A DNA stretch of 64,000 bases from Siphonodentalium dalli (GCA_032622095.1 CP136064.1:193349948-193413947), one strand, 5' to 3'; shown: positions 11,725 to 25,088, counted from the first letter of the stretch. Notes: generated from the sequence alone by a model not told the origin. Numbers and translations are program-made.

Positions 11725-12195
11725 TTCAAATGTCATTGATGACTCAGACTCAGTACATAAGGGTCAAGTCACTGGCAGTATACCGTCTGTTGTCTTCAAG
11801 ATGGTTACATATTTCTGGATCCGATTAGTTGCATATTATCTTTTCTGCATTCGGCGAATGTTTATTCAGGTCCATCGTGATCGATTTGATGGTATGATTC
11901 CAGTATCATTTGGTGCAATGTAGCTTTGACATTTTGCTCCTTCCATTGCCCACTCGTATGGACGTAGTTGCCACTGATGCAATTGCCCATAATACTGACC
12001 AGTCGTACTGCATGAATTGTTTTTTGTGTGGGTTGGAGTTGACTAGGCCAAATTTAGTGCCCCATCGGGAGTGATATCACTCTTGAGTGGCACTAAATTG
12101 GAGTGGTCAACGCTGCGTCGTGTACCACGTCACTCACGGGTGGCACGGGTGTTTATAACCCTCAGCACGGTTCTCCGGCCACTAATAATACAGAC
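11725..12195. other. Intergenic with a short palindrome
   Basis: An imperfect palindrome lies at about 12047-12108: CCAAATTTAGTGCC and its near-complement flank a GAGTGATATCACTC core. Its role is unknown. No gene is supported. Confidence 0.5.
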
Positions 12196-12255
12196 AACAT
12201 CGTGATATGGCCAAGAGGCTGACACTGCGATAAATCTCAATGCAGCAAACCAAGT
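12196..12255 (+). mobile_element. SINE 3' core fragment
   Basis: The stretch around ATCGTGATATGGCCAAGAGG, followed by GCTGACACTGCGATAAA, matches the conserved 3' part of the SINE at 30174-30477. No tRNA-like head is attached, so this is a truncated copy. Confidence 0.5.
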
Positions 12256-13181
12256 GCGAAAATAATCTTGAAATTCCAACAGATATGCTGAGAACTACAT
12301 ACTATTGCTAAATTTGTCACTATTTGTTTCATTTAACCGGAATCAACGTACCCAGGATATATGATCATGACAGTTCATTAGTCAACTTGAGCTGTCACAA
12401 AACTATCGAGTAATTCACGCCATGTTAAAAGATTTAGATCCCCATTGCCTTTTGTTAGCCCGACATGCTCGCTGTGTTCATCTCCGTCCGAGGATCACAA
12501 ATGGTAGATAATTTTGCACACAAAAAAACCTTTATGCGAACTTTACTTGAGAGAGAAGGACCCGAACACACGCAGTCATAGAATATATAAATTTATTTTT
12601 AAAAGTTTCTTCAGCATGGACAAACAATCGCATTTCTTGTTAGCCCATTCCTGATAAATGATGATAATAAAGAGCTTTTGTCTAAACTTTTTTTCAGAAT
12701 AAAAATCATGTTGATCGGTATTTCGTATATTTATCTATACATATCCTATATATATCACTCCTTTTTAACTTACGTCGACAAAACTTTCATTTTGTTCGTG
12801 AAAATATACCAGTATGAAATTTAGAGATGTTGGGAAAACTGACGTTCGCTTGTGAGATCCTTGACAACCTAACCATACCAACTTAACAAAGGCCTTAGTA
12901 GTCGACTTAACATTTTTTATAATTTTACTAATTTGTAGATTGGACATGCTTGCTGTGAAGCTTCATAATTTGTATATGACTGATATGGCCAAATACACAT
13001 GTATACCCAAGACAGTATATGCGTTCAGGGACTAATGGTATTTTTCTAACGGCATAAAAATAAAACGCGTTTGTCAGCATATTATAGCTTTGATCGTTAA
13101 TGGACGTATAATTGGTGGTTTTCGTGAATAGGAAGCAGTGGTGCGTGTGATATAATTTGACATAACTTTCCTTCCACTTTT
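12256..13181. other. Intergenic, no supported feature
   Basis: A 60-codon minus-strand frame at 12765-12947 has no recognisable features. The sequence is AT-rich. Confidence 0.5.
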
Positions 13182-13430
13182 TTAACCCTTTCTTTACTTT
13201 ATACTAATTGACGAGTACGGTATAGTTCCCTTTGGGACATGTTCAGATAATTAACTCAACAAACGACCGTTAAATATAAGTCCTTCTATATACTTGTAGT
13301 ATCTGTATTCTGCTTATTTTACCTGACCTCTGCCCCCCCCCCCCGATGAACCGATGAATAATAACATTAAACCATTCCAATATATAGTGTTTTATAACTG
13401 ATGGTTCCATTTAGTAAATAAAGGGTTCAA
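13182..13430 (+). mobile_element. TTAA-flanked MITE, family B
   Basis: It opens with TTAACCCTTTCTTTACT (13182 onward) and ends with AGTAAATAAAGGGTTCAA at 13430. This gives inverted tips with a one-base insertion in the right TTAA. A 12-C tract followed by GATGAA lies at about 13333-13350, as in the 7608-7855 copy. It lacks the hairpin module and so represents the empty form of the composite at 11135-11724. Confidence 0.75.
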
Positions 13431-13579
13431 CTAGCCCATGTTTCTGAACCTTGTACCATTGCGTTGTGGATCGATAACTTTAAAGTCGCTCATAACGTTC
13501 ATATATAAAACTAAACCAAGTATATATTTTTTTCGTTTCAAATATCAGCATGGCTGATATATACATGATATCATTATAA

Positions 13580-14165
13580 TAAGCCTTATCACTGGTTCGC
13601 GATTTTCAAGATGGCCGGTGGTTCCATATGGCCCGATTCCTAACATTTTACCCAACCCACCGGTAAAAGGTCAAAGTTAAGAAGTAGCATCCATTTGTAA
13701 TCATTCGACAGCTGAGTGCGAGCATTTTTTATCAACATTTTATGGCTTAATTTCATTTCTTCTGAGTGCAACTACGTGTTTAAGAATTGTTTTGTGGCCA
13801 TGTCATCTATACAGAGTTAGGATCTGGTGACGATGCAGACATTCAGACACCCTCTTTTGTCAACGAACTTACTGATAAATAGCGAGTATTTGCGTTAAAA
13901 AAATAACTCAAAAACACACGTGATACATCCAATCCATCTACTGTGCGAAACCTACGTATTGTATGTATCCAGGGTGAGTGTTTAATTAGTTTAATGAAGT
14001 TCTCGCACCTGCGATTTGGTAACGACCTGTTGCCATTTTATTTTGGTAATTCCCCCAGACTGGAGCCATATGCTAAAAATAGATGCTACTTGTTAACTTT
14101 GACCTCCGGAGACCAAATGGCGGATTCACCGCGAGTTAGTGATCTCACTTATACGGAAGATATAT
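13580..14165. mobile_element. Foldback element with ~100-base imperfect arms
   Basis: The left arm (about 13585-13705) and right arm (about 14070-14160) are inverted copies. Both contain AGATGGCC/CCATTTGG-like, ACCGG, GGTCAAAGTTAA and AGTAGCATC blocks in mirrored order. The left arm carries an extra ~35-base insertion. The plus-strand frame at 13943-14167 runs through the right arm and is not supported as a gene. Confidence 0.65.
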
Positions 14166-14369
14166 AGATATGCCAAAGCCAGACTTATTAACGTGATTGG
14201 AATCAATGAAATCAAAAAAGAAAATGCGCTTCTATTTAGCGTGTTTGTTTAAACGTTATTGTTAGGTCTTGCCTGATATGGCAAAAATAAAGAGCGTATG
14301 TGCATAAAATCAGCCAGGATCCCAACAACGTGCATAAAGTCACACAGGATCTCCTAAATAGTCCGTCTG

Positions 14370-14939
14370 TTAACCATTTCATGACGGGAGCTGCGCTGGC
14401 GCAACAATAAAGACAGTATGCCAATGCTTTATCTTATATATGCGAGACGACCATAGGTCTCCTCGCATATAAGAGAATGCATTGGCCTAACAATTTTTTA
14501 TAAACATTTTCTTAAATTCTTAAAAAATTTGTTTTATCATTTTGTATCATCTTTTCTTACATTCGTTAACAATTTTTATCAATTATATATATATATTTCT
14601 TACATTCTATAACAATTTTCATAATTTTTCTTATATTCTTTAACAATTTTATCATTTTTTCTTACATTCTTTAACTATTTTATCATTTAGTATCATTTTT
14701 TCTTACATTCATTATAAATTTTTATCATTTTTTCTTACATTGTTTTCAACAATTTTTTATATTTTTTTTCATTTTTTCTTACATTGTTCAACAATTATAA
14801 AAAATAATATAAAATTTGTTAGGCCAATGCATTCTCCTATATATGAGAGGCGACATATGGTCGACTCGCATATATCAGAGAATGCATTGGCACATGTTTT
14901 TCGCAAAACACCAGGAAGCTCCCATCATGAAAGGGTTAA
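14370..14939. mobile_element. TTAA-flanked MITE with twin hairpins (copy 3)
   Basis: TTAA lies at 14370-14373 and 14936-14939. The tips are inverted repeats of CCATTTCATGACGGGAGCTG type, the same family as 7852-8114. Hairpins lie at 14420-14486 and 14822-14891. Between them is ~330 bp of AT-rich sequence built from degenerate copies of a TTTTTCTTACATTCTTTAAC motif, an internal expansion missing from copy 1. The right TTAA is shared with the next element. Confidence 0.85.
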
Positions 14940-15120
14940 CATGGTCATGTGAAATATGTTTCGAATAATTTACTTCGAAATATATTACACATTATAACCC
15001 GTCCATATCAAAAGTTCATATAAAAAAGTTGGAAAGTTATACCTGTATATCACTCAAGATTTTAACATTTAATCAACATAATTTTAAGTAGCCGTAACAT
15101 ATTTCACATGACCATGTTAA
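14936..15120. mobile_element. TTAA-flanked MITE with 25-base perfect inverted ends
   Basis: The first 25 bases (14936-14960, starting TTAACATGGTCATG) and the last 25 (15096-15120) are perfect reverse complements including the TTAA. Total length is 185 bp and there is no coding capacity. It abuts the twin-hairpin element directly, one TTAA serving both. Confidence 0.85.
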
Positions 15121-15835
15121 CGGGTAGGCAATTGTTCAACGACTCCGTGAATATCTCATTACACATAATGCTTGATTAGGTCCGTATAGCTTATGTAGAA
15201 ATGTGGCGAAGATTAAAATGTAACATCTTGTACGTTGCTTTTCAATTTTAGATAACAATAAATATGAAAATGTCGCCTTATGGATTATATATTAAATTGG
15301 TCAACACTATGTTACAATTTAATCCAACTATTTTGACAGTAGTTAAACTCGTTTCGTTTTCTTATATATTCTGTTTTCCCATTGGAATTAAACATGTTAT
15401 TGTATGTCCCCCAGATGTGACCATTTATTAACGACTAAGTATTTATAATTTGTAACGTGGGCGATATAATAGAAATCACAATTTTCTAACACGTTAACGA
15501 AAAAATGCATATAACCATACATGACGTCGCCCAGTGCAGTGTGCGATCAATTGCTAGTTCAATGACTTATTCGCGTGTATTAAGACACGTCTTTGAGTAA
15601 GTTTTCCCACTAACACAATGTTACTCTTTTCACCTACATTTCAAAAACTTAAATGTTAAAGGCACTCTACGATTACTTAGTAAAACTGAGTTTTATCACC
15701 ATATACGTCCCGGCGAAGATACACTGATTCGTGTATCTGGGCAAGATTGTTTTCATGTGTCGGTGGTTTGTACTTGCAGTTGAGTGATTTACCGGTGATT
15801 ATTAATCTTCTGTGTGGTCTTTTCCCCATCCGTAA
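15121..15835. other. Intergenic, no supported feature
   Basis: AT-rich sequence without recognisable coding or repeat structure. Confidence 0.5.
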
Positions 15836-15897
15836 AACTGACGTCGTAATATTGGTCTAGCTACTGAAACTACGATAAACTCCAATAAACCAACCAA
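15836..15897 (+). mobile_element. SINE 3' core fragment
   Basis: TATTGGTCTAGCTACTGAAA, then CTACGATAAACTCCAATAAACC, resembles the 3' core and tail of the SINE at 30174-30477. The minus-strand open frame at 15802-16023 overlaps it and is not supported as a gene. Confidence 0.45.
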
Positions 15898-16528
15898 ACC
15901 TGGGGGTACAAATTTTAATATAGGTAGATAAATACATAAAATACTTTTTATGTGGAATTTATATGCTGCAGAAAGACTTATCGAGTGATGGAATCTAAAA
16001 AGCACTTCTTCAGCACGAAACAATAAAGAACGTTTATGGTCAGCGTAGTTGAATGTAAGCTTGCTATCTGTATCGGGGACCTAATCATGCGCAAAATGCG
16101 GTTGTGAGCAAGACTCGAACTAAAATAATACTATCTTGTTCACCTATAAGTGGACACTAAGTGCAAACTAATAGTTATCGGCATCGCCCACCACATGTGA
16201 ATATAGTTACTTCGGTTGAATGAAAATGCATAATTATACATGAATATTTTATATGAAAATAGAATTGGGGGGGATGTTGATATATTGTGTCTCTATTACC
16301 ATATATATTTGGTTTGAGGATAAATTATTTGAATTGAAGTGAATGGACACTGAAATGTTTGTTAAAGTCACCGAACATAAGGGAATCGCAGTGGGTAAAT
16401 TAGACAATTAATAAAAGTTTGTATAAAACCATCGTTACTAAGAAGACCATGGAAATATATATAGAATTTTTTTCATATTTTTATTACTGATAAACCTTTA
16501 ATTACGGGACATCGCCTTTACAAACATT

Positions 16529-16760
16529 TGTTATGTAAACATTACTGTTTCAGCGAGAGCTATGTTATGCAACAAACAATTCAGCGAATTGTGATAAAAT
16601 CATGAAGGACTAAATTACAAATTTTTTGAGCAATGACAAATATTCCAGAATCCATATTTTCAACTAAAACATTTGATTGCACAAATGCATATTTGACTTG
16701 ATGTGTTTGATGTTTGTTGATAAAAATTACTTTCACTGTAACAGTAATGTTTACATAACA
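16529..16760. repeat. Inverted repeat, 21-base perfect arms
   Basis: TGTTATGTAAACATTACTGTT at 16529-16549 and its exact complement at 16740-16760 enclose about 190 bp. The arm's TTATGTAAAC stretch also occurs inside MITE family A. It could be a small foldback element. No target duplication was recognised. Confidence 0.65.
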
Positions 16761-19700
16761 ATAGTTTCATCACGCAATATATTATCCCGGAGATATCAAT
16801 AATAACAATAGGAACGAAGTCTATTTATCTTTGCATGTACTTCTTAACGATGATCGTTTTTCAAACCGTTTTGATATTTACCCACCGCTAGTGCTTTTTG
16901 TCCCTTAAAGCCTCGAATTATACATATAGTAAAGCTCACTTATGTTTCAGTATGAAACAGGGGAACAGTATAGGTCGATAATATGTTAAATTCATTTATA
17001 CAGAATTGACATTTCCGAAAAAGTTATCATGTGATGGAATATATAGAGGAACAATACAGAACGTTCATTCGTGATATAGTGAAAATTAATAGTGTTTCTC
17101 TCACGAACGACATTGAAAAGATCTGAAAAGTTCTCGGCAACTTTGGAGAGTTTGTTCGGAAAATGTATAGAGTCTGTATAACGGGGTTTCTTTTATTTCA
17201 CGACCTATATTTCCTTACTATATGAAATTACGTATGCAAAATGATTGATATTCAAATGAGCCGTTTAATGTAGAACTTTGAGTGGATATATACTTTCTTG
17301 ATAGATCCGGAGCTAAAATTGTATATCAATTGCATGCACATGTCTACATATACGAATTCAGGACATGTCACTGGAAAGCAGGTGTTTAGCGCATGGCTGA
17401 GGTTAAGTGCTCGCTTTATTCAAGCCATTATAATGTTTAATACAAAACTCAAAACAAAGAAGAGGTATATCATTGGAGCATGACGCCGATCGTCTCGTGC
17501 TGTAACATTTGCTGTCTAGAACACTTTGCTTTTGATTTGCATGTGGAATGGCGATTTTATCCAATTTTGTTCATGATTGTTTGTTTAAAGGGAAGATAAT
17601 GCATTTATATATTTCATCTGTAGCGTATTTTTCTTTGGTGGAAAATGTCTTCGAAGAGGGAGACATTCTTAGTCCATCGGCTTATACATACAAGCGGTCT
17701 GCATGCTGTGTAAGACTAAGAATTTAATTTGTGTTATGAACAAGAATAGTCTACGAAAACGCTCCAGTGTGGTTTGTCAATTTCCGATAGGTGTACTCAT
17801 AACCAGAAATATTAAGCACATGCATCCTTGAATGTCCATTCGGATTCAATTCAATCAATCAAACATTCCACTGAAATCATTATTCTTATCAATGTGTTTG
17901 ACATCAGTAATAGCGACAATCACTTCGTGCACTCTGATACCCGACAAATACGCCCCGCGTGCTTACGCGAGACTTCTCGGATGTCCCAAAATTGCATCAA
18001 ACACATAAGATCACCTTGCAGCTAGATAATTCCAGTTCAGCGCGTATTGAGTGCTGAGTCCCAGCAATGTCATCATTAATACATATTATCAGTGGGCATA
18101 TTTTATAGTCTAGTAAAATTCGTTCGATTGTAATGTCTATTTCATTTGTCTACTTGTATAATATATAGTTGTGATGTATTTTTACGTATGATCTCGGCAA
18201 AACCTTATAGTGTTCTCACAGTGATATTATATATTATATCAGTGGGGCGTAATTGAAAATCGGCCACAATTACAATGCCCATTGTTATGAGAAGAATAGG
18301 AGACTTGATATATTATCAACATCGTCATATCTGAAATGTATAAACACTGTCAGTTCTGACTAAATTTCAACAGCCATCAATGTTAATATCATCTAATGCA
18401 TGGTGACAGCTTGTGGTTGCTCGATTCAGCATGGTAAGCTTCCTTGAGTAATCATTCGCTTGGATAAAATCAACATGAGTTGAAAGTTATTTATATCCTA
18501 AATCGCGCAGCCATTTTTAAGCTAACAATTTGTATATTTTGATTACAACTTTTAATAAAGTATCTCTCTCTAAACTAGCAGGTAGAACTCTTCTTAAGTT
18601 CAGTTGCTATTTCATAATCCAAACTAATCTAACTAAAGCGCATTTTCTGTTTGTACACCAGGTATGCGTGGTTTGGTTTATTTTATACGAGTTCATATGT
18701 TCAAAATGTATGTTATAAAGTAAATGCTTCACAATTACTGGTAGAGTAGACTATCCCTGACAACATTATCAATACAAATGTGTAAACCGCTTTGTGACAA
18801 TCCACTTCTTTTGTGGCCGATCAGTAATTCGTGATTCGGGCTGTTGGCCTATTTTATTTGACCAGATGAACGTAAATTCCGACGAATGGCAATTCAATGT
18901 GTTCGGAATTCTCTTGCGTCATATCCGTATGTACTTTTGTTTAGTCAGAAATTGTTTTCTTGGCTTTCGAGTACTTACCACCAAAGACCGATAATGTTGG
19001 TTGGAAACATAAGATAGAAAAACAGGCACACTAATGCTCCTTGCACGCGCATGATCTCTCAAGACGCAGAAAATGTTACATCGTTGGAATTACGAACATT
19101 TGTTTCCAGTAATTCTCTTATCCATCCGCAGTTATCATTTGTGTTGTCTCGAGGAATCATCGGGCCAGGGAACTTGCAGATATCTATATCCCTAACTAGT
19201 ATGCCATGAAACAATGTTAATTTCCAGACAGGCGCGACAAACTATAGAAACCCGTGAAACGCACTTGAAAATTGTTGTTCGGCATTCTCATCCATCGATC
19301 AAACATTGATAGGAACGGATGTTCACGATAGATCACCTGTCAATCATCATTGGGGTAATATTTCCAAATGTTTCAATAAGTAGTCCAGCGGAATTTCACA
19401 GTTTTCGAACTAAGTGCATTAGTATAGATACACAGACGTTTCGCGCTCTCTGACAAATTTATTGCGAAAATATTAAACACCTTGGCAGAGTTCCCGGGGG
19501 AATATATTAATTCACAGTGTTTCCTCGATTCGTCAGTCTCTTCCTACATCCTCCGAAAACATTTCTACTTTTTGTTTGGCGATGATGACTCCTGCACATA
19601 CATTCACCTATTGTTATCACTTGTAATTTCCCGTCGGCGATCAGGCGTCGTTCATGAGTATGTTTCGACTCCAATGCAGAATGGTTAAGTCATTCTTTAT

Positions 19701-22673
19701 GTGATGTATACTCGCTTCGTCGCAAAATCACTCGCGCAGAAATATACCCTGGAAAATAATCATAATTGATATCATAAAGTTTTAGTATATCCGATCCGCG
19801 GTATATGTGAAGCGAACGAACAATGCCCATCAAAGTAACATGCCAAGCGAAAATTGGAAGTAAACTACATGCACACACACAGTCGTTTCGCCCACGGTAA
19901 AATGAGTTCAGTCTTCAGGTATCCCATGGATTTGTGTTAAACCTTTACTGACGTTCTTAACAAAACTTGTTCAATGCACTAGGTTAAATGCCTCTCCTTC
20001 CGCATTCACTGATTCATCAATGGGGAGAGATGCGTTTTCGCCTTTGATCATCCCAAGTTCGGGATAAAATGAAATTTAAGATTTGTCTATATGTCGCATG
20101 TGCATGCAAGAAAAGTATTGTCACACATGTTCTGTCTTCTTACTATTTATTTACTATTATCTAACTGATAATCACACATAGTTGTGAATAAGCAGATGTG
20201 AAACTTTTTCAATTTTTATATTACATACATTTACTCCCAAGTTATAAGTATTGCACGGATCACTTTACTTTTTCACATATCATATTACAATTATTTTCTT
20301 TTATCTATGTATTCAGGTATCCGGGCTAATTTTTACAAAGCATATTGTGCTTTTCGTTTAGATGGTATAGTGTACTAAATATGTTTGAGCCCATGTGTTC
20401 CACATCAAACAGGCTACATTGTGGGATACTGTTGTGTTCGAGGATTCAGATTGATACTAAAAGTAAGATATTAAATTTGCAATACAATTAAATTTGCAAT
20501 ACAATAATAACATTTAGTGTTGGGTATTCATCAGCTCTGTATTTACTAACAGTTTTTTTTAAGTGTGACATACTAATAGTGAGGCACAATTTTGTAATTT
20601 AAAAAAAAAATTGTTTTGTATCTGAAGGTTTCTCTGTAGGTAGTCGAGATAAAGTCATTTTATCGTTCTTTGCATTATTCAATTGTGGAAATTATATAGA
20701 CTTTTGCATAGTCCGGGTAATCATTTAGTGCATATGTATCTGACTGAAAACAAACGTATATATTCTTCAGAAAGACGAAATTCCTTGCAGTTGTAGACTG
20801 TTCAGTCGCTGATGTCACACATTTGAATTTCGCGACAAAAGCATTAAGTGGTTTATAAGGCAAGTGCTCGTATGTCTACGCGGAAAGTGGATAAATAGAA
20901 ATAACGTCACTGAGACGAAGATCAGGGCAGGTTAATCTAGATCACATGAGAAGAGATTCCTCTGCGACACCGTGATTAGTAGATTAGACACGTTAAAGAG
21001 AAATAGGTACAAAGTAAATAGTACAAATTATCTTCGTACACATCACTGCAAAAAGTCAGCTTTACACAAAAACGAAAAAGAGCAAAACAAATATTACAAC
21101 GACCTTCATTTAGAAGATTGTCTTTGCTGGCTGCATCTGGCAAAGTTACGAACTTTGTGATCCCTAAACTTGAGGTGCGACCTCCTGTTACATTTTGATT
21201 GTGTATTCAAGCGAACCATCGCATTTTACAACAACATCCCAACAAGTAGTGTTATAGTTTGATAACATTTACAATCACAAACTTGCTGAATATATATGGT
21301 AATTTCGTTTCGTGAAAAGATTTGATTTTGGTGTGAAAGTTGCGAACTAACGACATGAATTATTTATTTTCCAAGCTGTGAATCATATTATGGATTTTAC
21401 GAGCTATGATTAAGAAAGTGAAGCCGAAGGCATTGGTGCTATCACTGTTTTTGAGGACCACCAACTTCTATTGTGAACTACACGTGGTTTATATATACAG
21501 CAATAATATATCGAATTCAAGCATGGATGAATCGTTTGTCTTAGATAATTTATAAGTAAACAGCCAACTACTTTAGCGTTGTGGTTTTGCCATTCGAAAT
21601 GAAATATATGGTGATAAATTTGCGGGAAAAAACTACATGTACACTATATTGTGGATGATAGTCCCATATGTTATGATACCATCAATCTATAAAACACGAA
21701 GGAATTCCAAAGATGCAAATTCTAAGATCAAATGTAGATGGAAACAATAAGTAATATCTCACCGTTAGATCGTGCCGTATGGCTGCTATAGGTTTTGCTC
21801 CCTTGAGGTAGTGAAACTAAGAGGAAATGAGGACCACCTTCGTTCACACCACATGAAAACTTTTCAATTTTTTCTTATTTATTTTTATCAAGCAACGATG
21901 TACACGTGCGGCTCTCCTCAGTAATTACCACGTTGATTAGCATTAGTTTATCATGTCTGACGTTCACAAATACCGACGAGCTGATTTGTTTAACGGCAAG
22001 CACAATAATTAAATTTGTAAAAACCAATCCATTATCCTAAAGATAATTCGAGAAAGACAACAGAAGTAAAAATGAGATCTCATGATTGTGCGTCCTGATT
22101 GTAAGGATGTCAATGGGTACAACCAGGGTAATTCGACGAATAGATGTTTTACACTTCTAACTCTTGAGATATTGCGACTGGAAACGTTTGGGTAAAATGG
22201 AATATGCTAATTGGGGATGGTTATAATCAGGAATTGTATCGATAAGAAGGTCCATTATTCTGAAACCTCACTGCTGTACGATAATATGTCCCGGTCTCAT
22301 TGATGTGGGATTTATTATTATGAGTTGATGGGCCTCTTTAGATATTCACACAATGTTGTTTTTGTTTAAGGAAATGTCATCTTTATTATACAATTAGTGT
22401 CCCCCTCCCCACAATGCTAGTAATAATTCGTGCGTTTTTAAAGTGCGCGACCGAGCTGGACTTAAACAATTTAAATATAGGCACACTACTGAACTTACTG
22501 AAGCCTGACATTAAGCCTAGCTTTTACACCCTCTAGTCGTGATCCGAGGCGCAACTATATGACGCTTGATGTTTCACCTTGACAGTCTCTTTCTATTTAT
22601 AATATGGATAGCGTTATGTAGCCTAATGACGAAAAATCACCATGTACCTCGAGATACGTAACACGTGGGTACT
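16761..22673. other. Large AT-rich intergenic or intronic stretch
   Basis: Nearly 6 kb without a frame longer than about 70 codons and without clear repeats, apart from a small local duplication near 20470-20510 (AAATTTGCAATACAATTAAA). I examined the short frames at 17298-17483, 17828-18025, 18530-18994, 19482-19878, 20675-21160 and found no domain, signal peptide or convincing splice context. It could be an intron or intergenic DNA. Confidence 0.5.
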
Positions 22674-22735
22674 ATGTATATATATATATATATAATCATA
22701 ATATAATATATATCATATATATATATATATATATT
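22674..22735. repeat. AT dinucleotide microsatellite
   Basis: An imperfect (TA)n tract interrupted by CATAATATAATATATATC. Such tracts are unstable and can form cruciforms. Confidence 0.85.
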
Positions 22736-22759
22736 TCACTTTAATGTCTGTTCTCAATA

Positions 22760-22905
22760 CTGTATCTTTATATATAAAAGAGTAGCATATGTATGTCCGT
22801 CCGTGTGTCTGTCTGTCCGGATAATTATTAATTATCTATATATATAAAAGAGTAGAATGCGTCCGTCATGTGCGCGAAGCGCACACAGGGGCCGCGTTCC
22901 CCGTT
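22760..22905 (+). repeat. Repeated TATATAAAAGAGTAG block with hairpin
   Basis: TATATATAAAAGAGTAG occurs at about 22768 and 22840, each time followed by a GTCCGTC-rich stretch. A short hairpin GTGCGCGAAGCGCAC lies at about 22880. A related CTATATATATAACAG block occurs at about 48332. It looks like part of a dispersed repeat of unknown class. Confidence 0.5.
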
Positions 22906-23635
22906 TTGCATGCGCCTCCTCCGATACCTAATAAAGGTTCCAGAAGTGAGCCTGTTTCGGCTAGTTTGTATATGGTTTAATATGGTTTAATGAGAATGAA
23001 CATATTTGAAATTCGAAAAAAAAATACACGGGTTACTTATACACAGACGCAAGCTATGCCTATCAGAGACTTAAACATATTATTTAAGCGTTTCACACAG
23101 AATCACAATGGACGCTCCTTTTCGTCGATTGAAGAAAAGGGGGCTACCGCCGCACAGTTTAGAAAATTAAAGTGAGATTATAAATGTTTGTATGGAAGTT
23201 CAAGAAGGTTTAACTCTTGTGAAAGTTACTGGATGAACCAATTGTATGGGGCATACCTTTTCTCATTTTGGTCTATTACTATACCAAATGATATTCAAAT
23301 CCAGCTGGTGGTACTTCAAGGTGAGTAAAAATGCTAAATGTGTTAGAGACGTGGCAAATCTTGCTATTTCCCACGCCCAACAAGAGCAATGTACGTAGCT
23401 GTGATAAATATCCATGGACGAAACCCAACGCATCTTTCCGTCAAAGCTAGTCTGTTATCAATCCAGATTAGCAAAAGTTATAGGCGTATGTCAGACCCCC
23501 CTCGACGCTGGAGTTTGAAATCCCCAAATTTCAAAGCCAAACAAGGACAATAATTCCGGTAAAATGAACGGATGAACGAACGTGGTATGTGGATACGCTT
23601 CCGCTAACCCGGTGGACGAGCATATTAAATGACAA
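22906..23635. other. Intergenic, no supported feature
   Basis: One frame of 61 codons at 22990-23175 has no recognisable features. Confidence 0.5.
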
Positions 23636-24163
23636 TTAAAGATACGGGCGGTGTTGGCGGTGGGTATGCTGTTAAAATATTCACCTTCGTCAAAAACCGC
23701 CATAAACAGAAATAATAGTAAAATATTGACAGACCTTGTTCTTATACCAATCAGAAATATGGCATAAACAGTATGCTATTGTCAAATGTTTTTCCTTTGT
23801 TATGTAAACAAAAGCAAAAAACGTTTTCAGAACCTGGCTTTTGTTTAGATCCGGATATGGTAAACATAAAGAGCGTTATTTGTTACTGTTTCCTGATATG
23901 GTAATAACAAAAGAGCGTTCATATCATTTTTGTGTGATTAACCAATAGAATTGCGCTGTGTTATGTAAACAGAAGCAAAACTTTTGTAACACGAGAAGTT
24001 TTTGTTTACGTACACCATCGTACGTATTGATGACAATATACTATTTACGCGCTGATTATGTTTGGCATATGAACAAAACTATATATATTTTAATATTCCC
24101 TCTGTTGATGGCGATTTGAATAAATATGAATATTTCTACAACGAATGCCGCACGTGCCTTTAA
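23636..24163 (-). mobile_element. TTAA-flanked MITE, family A, copy 2 (reverse orientation)
   Basis: TTAA lies at 23636-23639 and 24160-24163, total 528 bp. The left tip reads AGATACGGGCGGTGTTGG and the right tip is a mutated complement. This copy carries the stretch TATGGTAAACATAAAGAGCG TTATTTGTTACTG at about 23856-23888, the closest match to the 34-bp minisatellite unit at 8150-9480. The frame at 23491-23703 (minus) extends into it and is a by-product. Confidence 0.87.
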
Positions 24164-24439
24164 ATATGTTAGTTCTCACCCGAATTACAAGGTGAACTGC
24201 ATGTTAGTACGGACGAAAAACTCCCAAATGTATTTGTTAGACTTTGTATTTGTCTGATAATTGATGTGGGAGTTTCAATGTAATTGATACATTTCAAAGT
24301 CCTTTAAGGGCCGATGTAAGAATAAAAGGACAACACCCGTAGTATGTGTGTATCCTTAGTCTCAATCGGGGCTATCACCATGCGGAATGACATTCAAATC
24401 CGACTATTCACACCCGAATTACAAGCTGAAATGCCCATA

Positions 24440-24590
24440 CGGATAGATCCCTCGTTTGGATAGGGTTCTCTATTCCAAATGTTCTTTATTTCGAAGTGTT
24501 TTTGTTCCGAAGTTATCTTTATACTGAAAGTGTCACGAGGGCTCTTTATTCCGAAGTTTCTCTATTCCAAAAGTAGGACTACCACAAGGC
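24440..24590 (-). repeat. Degenerate GGAATAAAGAAC motif cluster
   Basis: Several copies of TTCTTTATTCCGAAG-type sequence lie within 150 bases, the complement of the motif cluster at 9630-10040. No gene is supported. Confidence 0.4.
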
Positions 24591-24699
24591 GACTATATCA
24601 GACGTTTCTTTCCAGTAGGAAACAATTCAACACGTCATATCAATATACCCCATATACGCCTGAATATTTGTTAGTTTTCGGTTAAATTCTTGTCATAAT

Positions 24700-24860
24700 T
24701 GAAGCTCTGGTATAAATGCTTTTTATTGGGGACTTTGAAGGTGTGATATAAATGCATTTGATTGGGGACTTTGGTAAATTAAAGCTCTGATATAAATGCA
24801 TTTGATTGGGGACTTTGAAGGTCTGATATAAATGCATTTGATTGGGGACTTTGAAGGGGA
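24700..24860 (+). repeat. 36-bp minisatellite, short array (~4 units)
   Basis: The unit is GACTTTGAAGGTCTGATATA followed by AATGCATTTGATTGGG. It is the same unit as the long array at 26102-26944, in the same orientation. One spacer unit is altered (TTTGGTAAATTAAAGC). The array stops at 24857 beside CACTTTGCCGACG, which is also found, inverted, beside the long array. Confidence 0.88.
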
Positions 24861-25088
24861 GCATCCCACTTTGCCGACGGCTATTGTTTCCGGGGGTACC
24901 TGCACGAGGTGTCAATAATCCCTTACTTCAATCATTTGCCGCTTATAGTCTATTCCTCTTTTCTTTTGGTGTTTTAATGGTTTGTCCTCTCTTTTTGTAG
25001 GTTTTTAATGATTTGTCAATTTGGGAACGAGGGTTTTGGAACCTTTGGTGCTGATTCAATGTTGTCAGGAAATAATCTATGTCATGTT
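24861..25088. other. 3' flank of the FLYWCH gene
   Basis: No coding feature is seen. The boundary with the minisatellite carries CACTTTGCCGACG. Confidence 0.4.

Noticed and set aside
13943-14167. 74-codon plus-strand frame
   Set aside because: Its second half lies in the right arm of the foldback element at 13580-14165.
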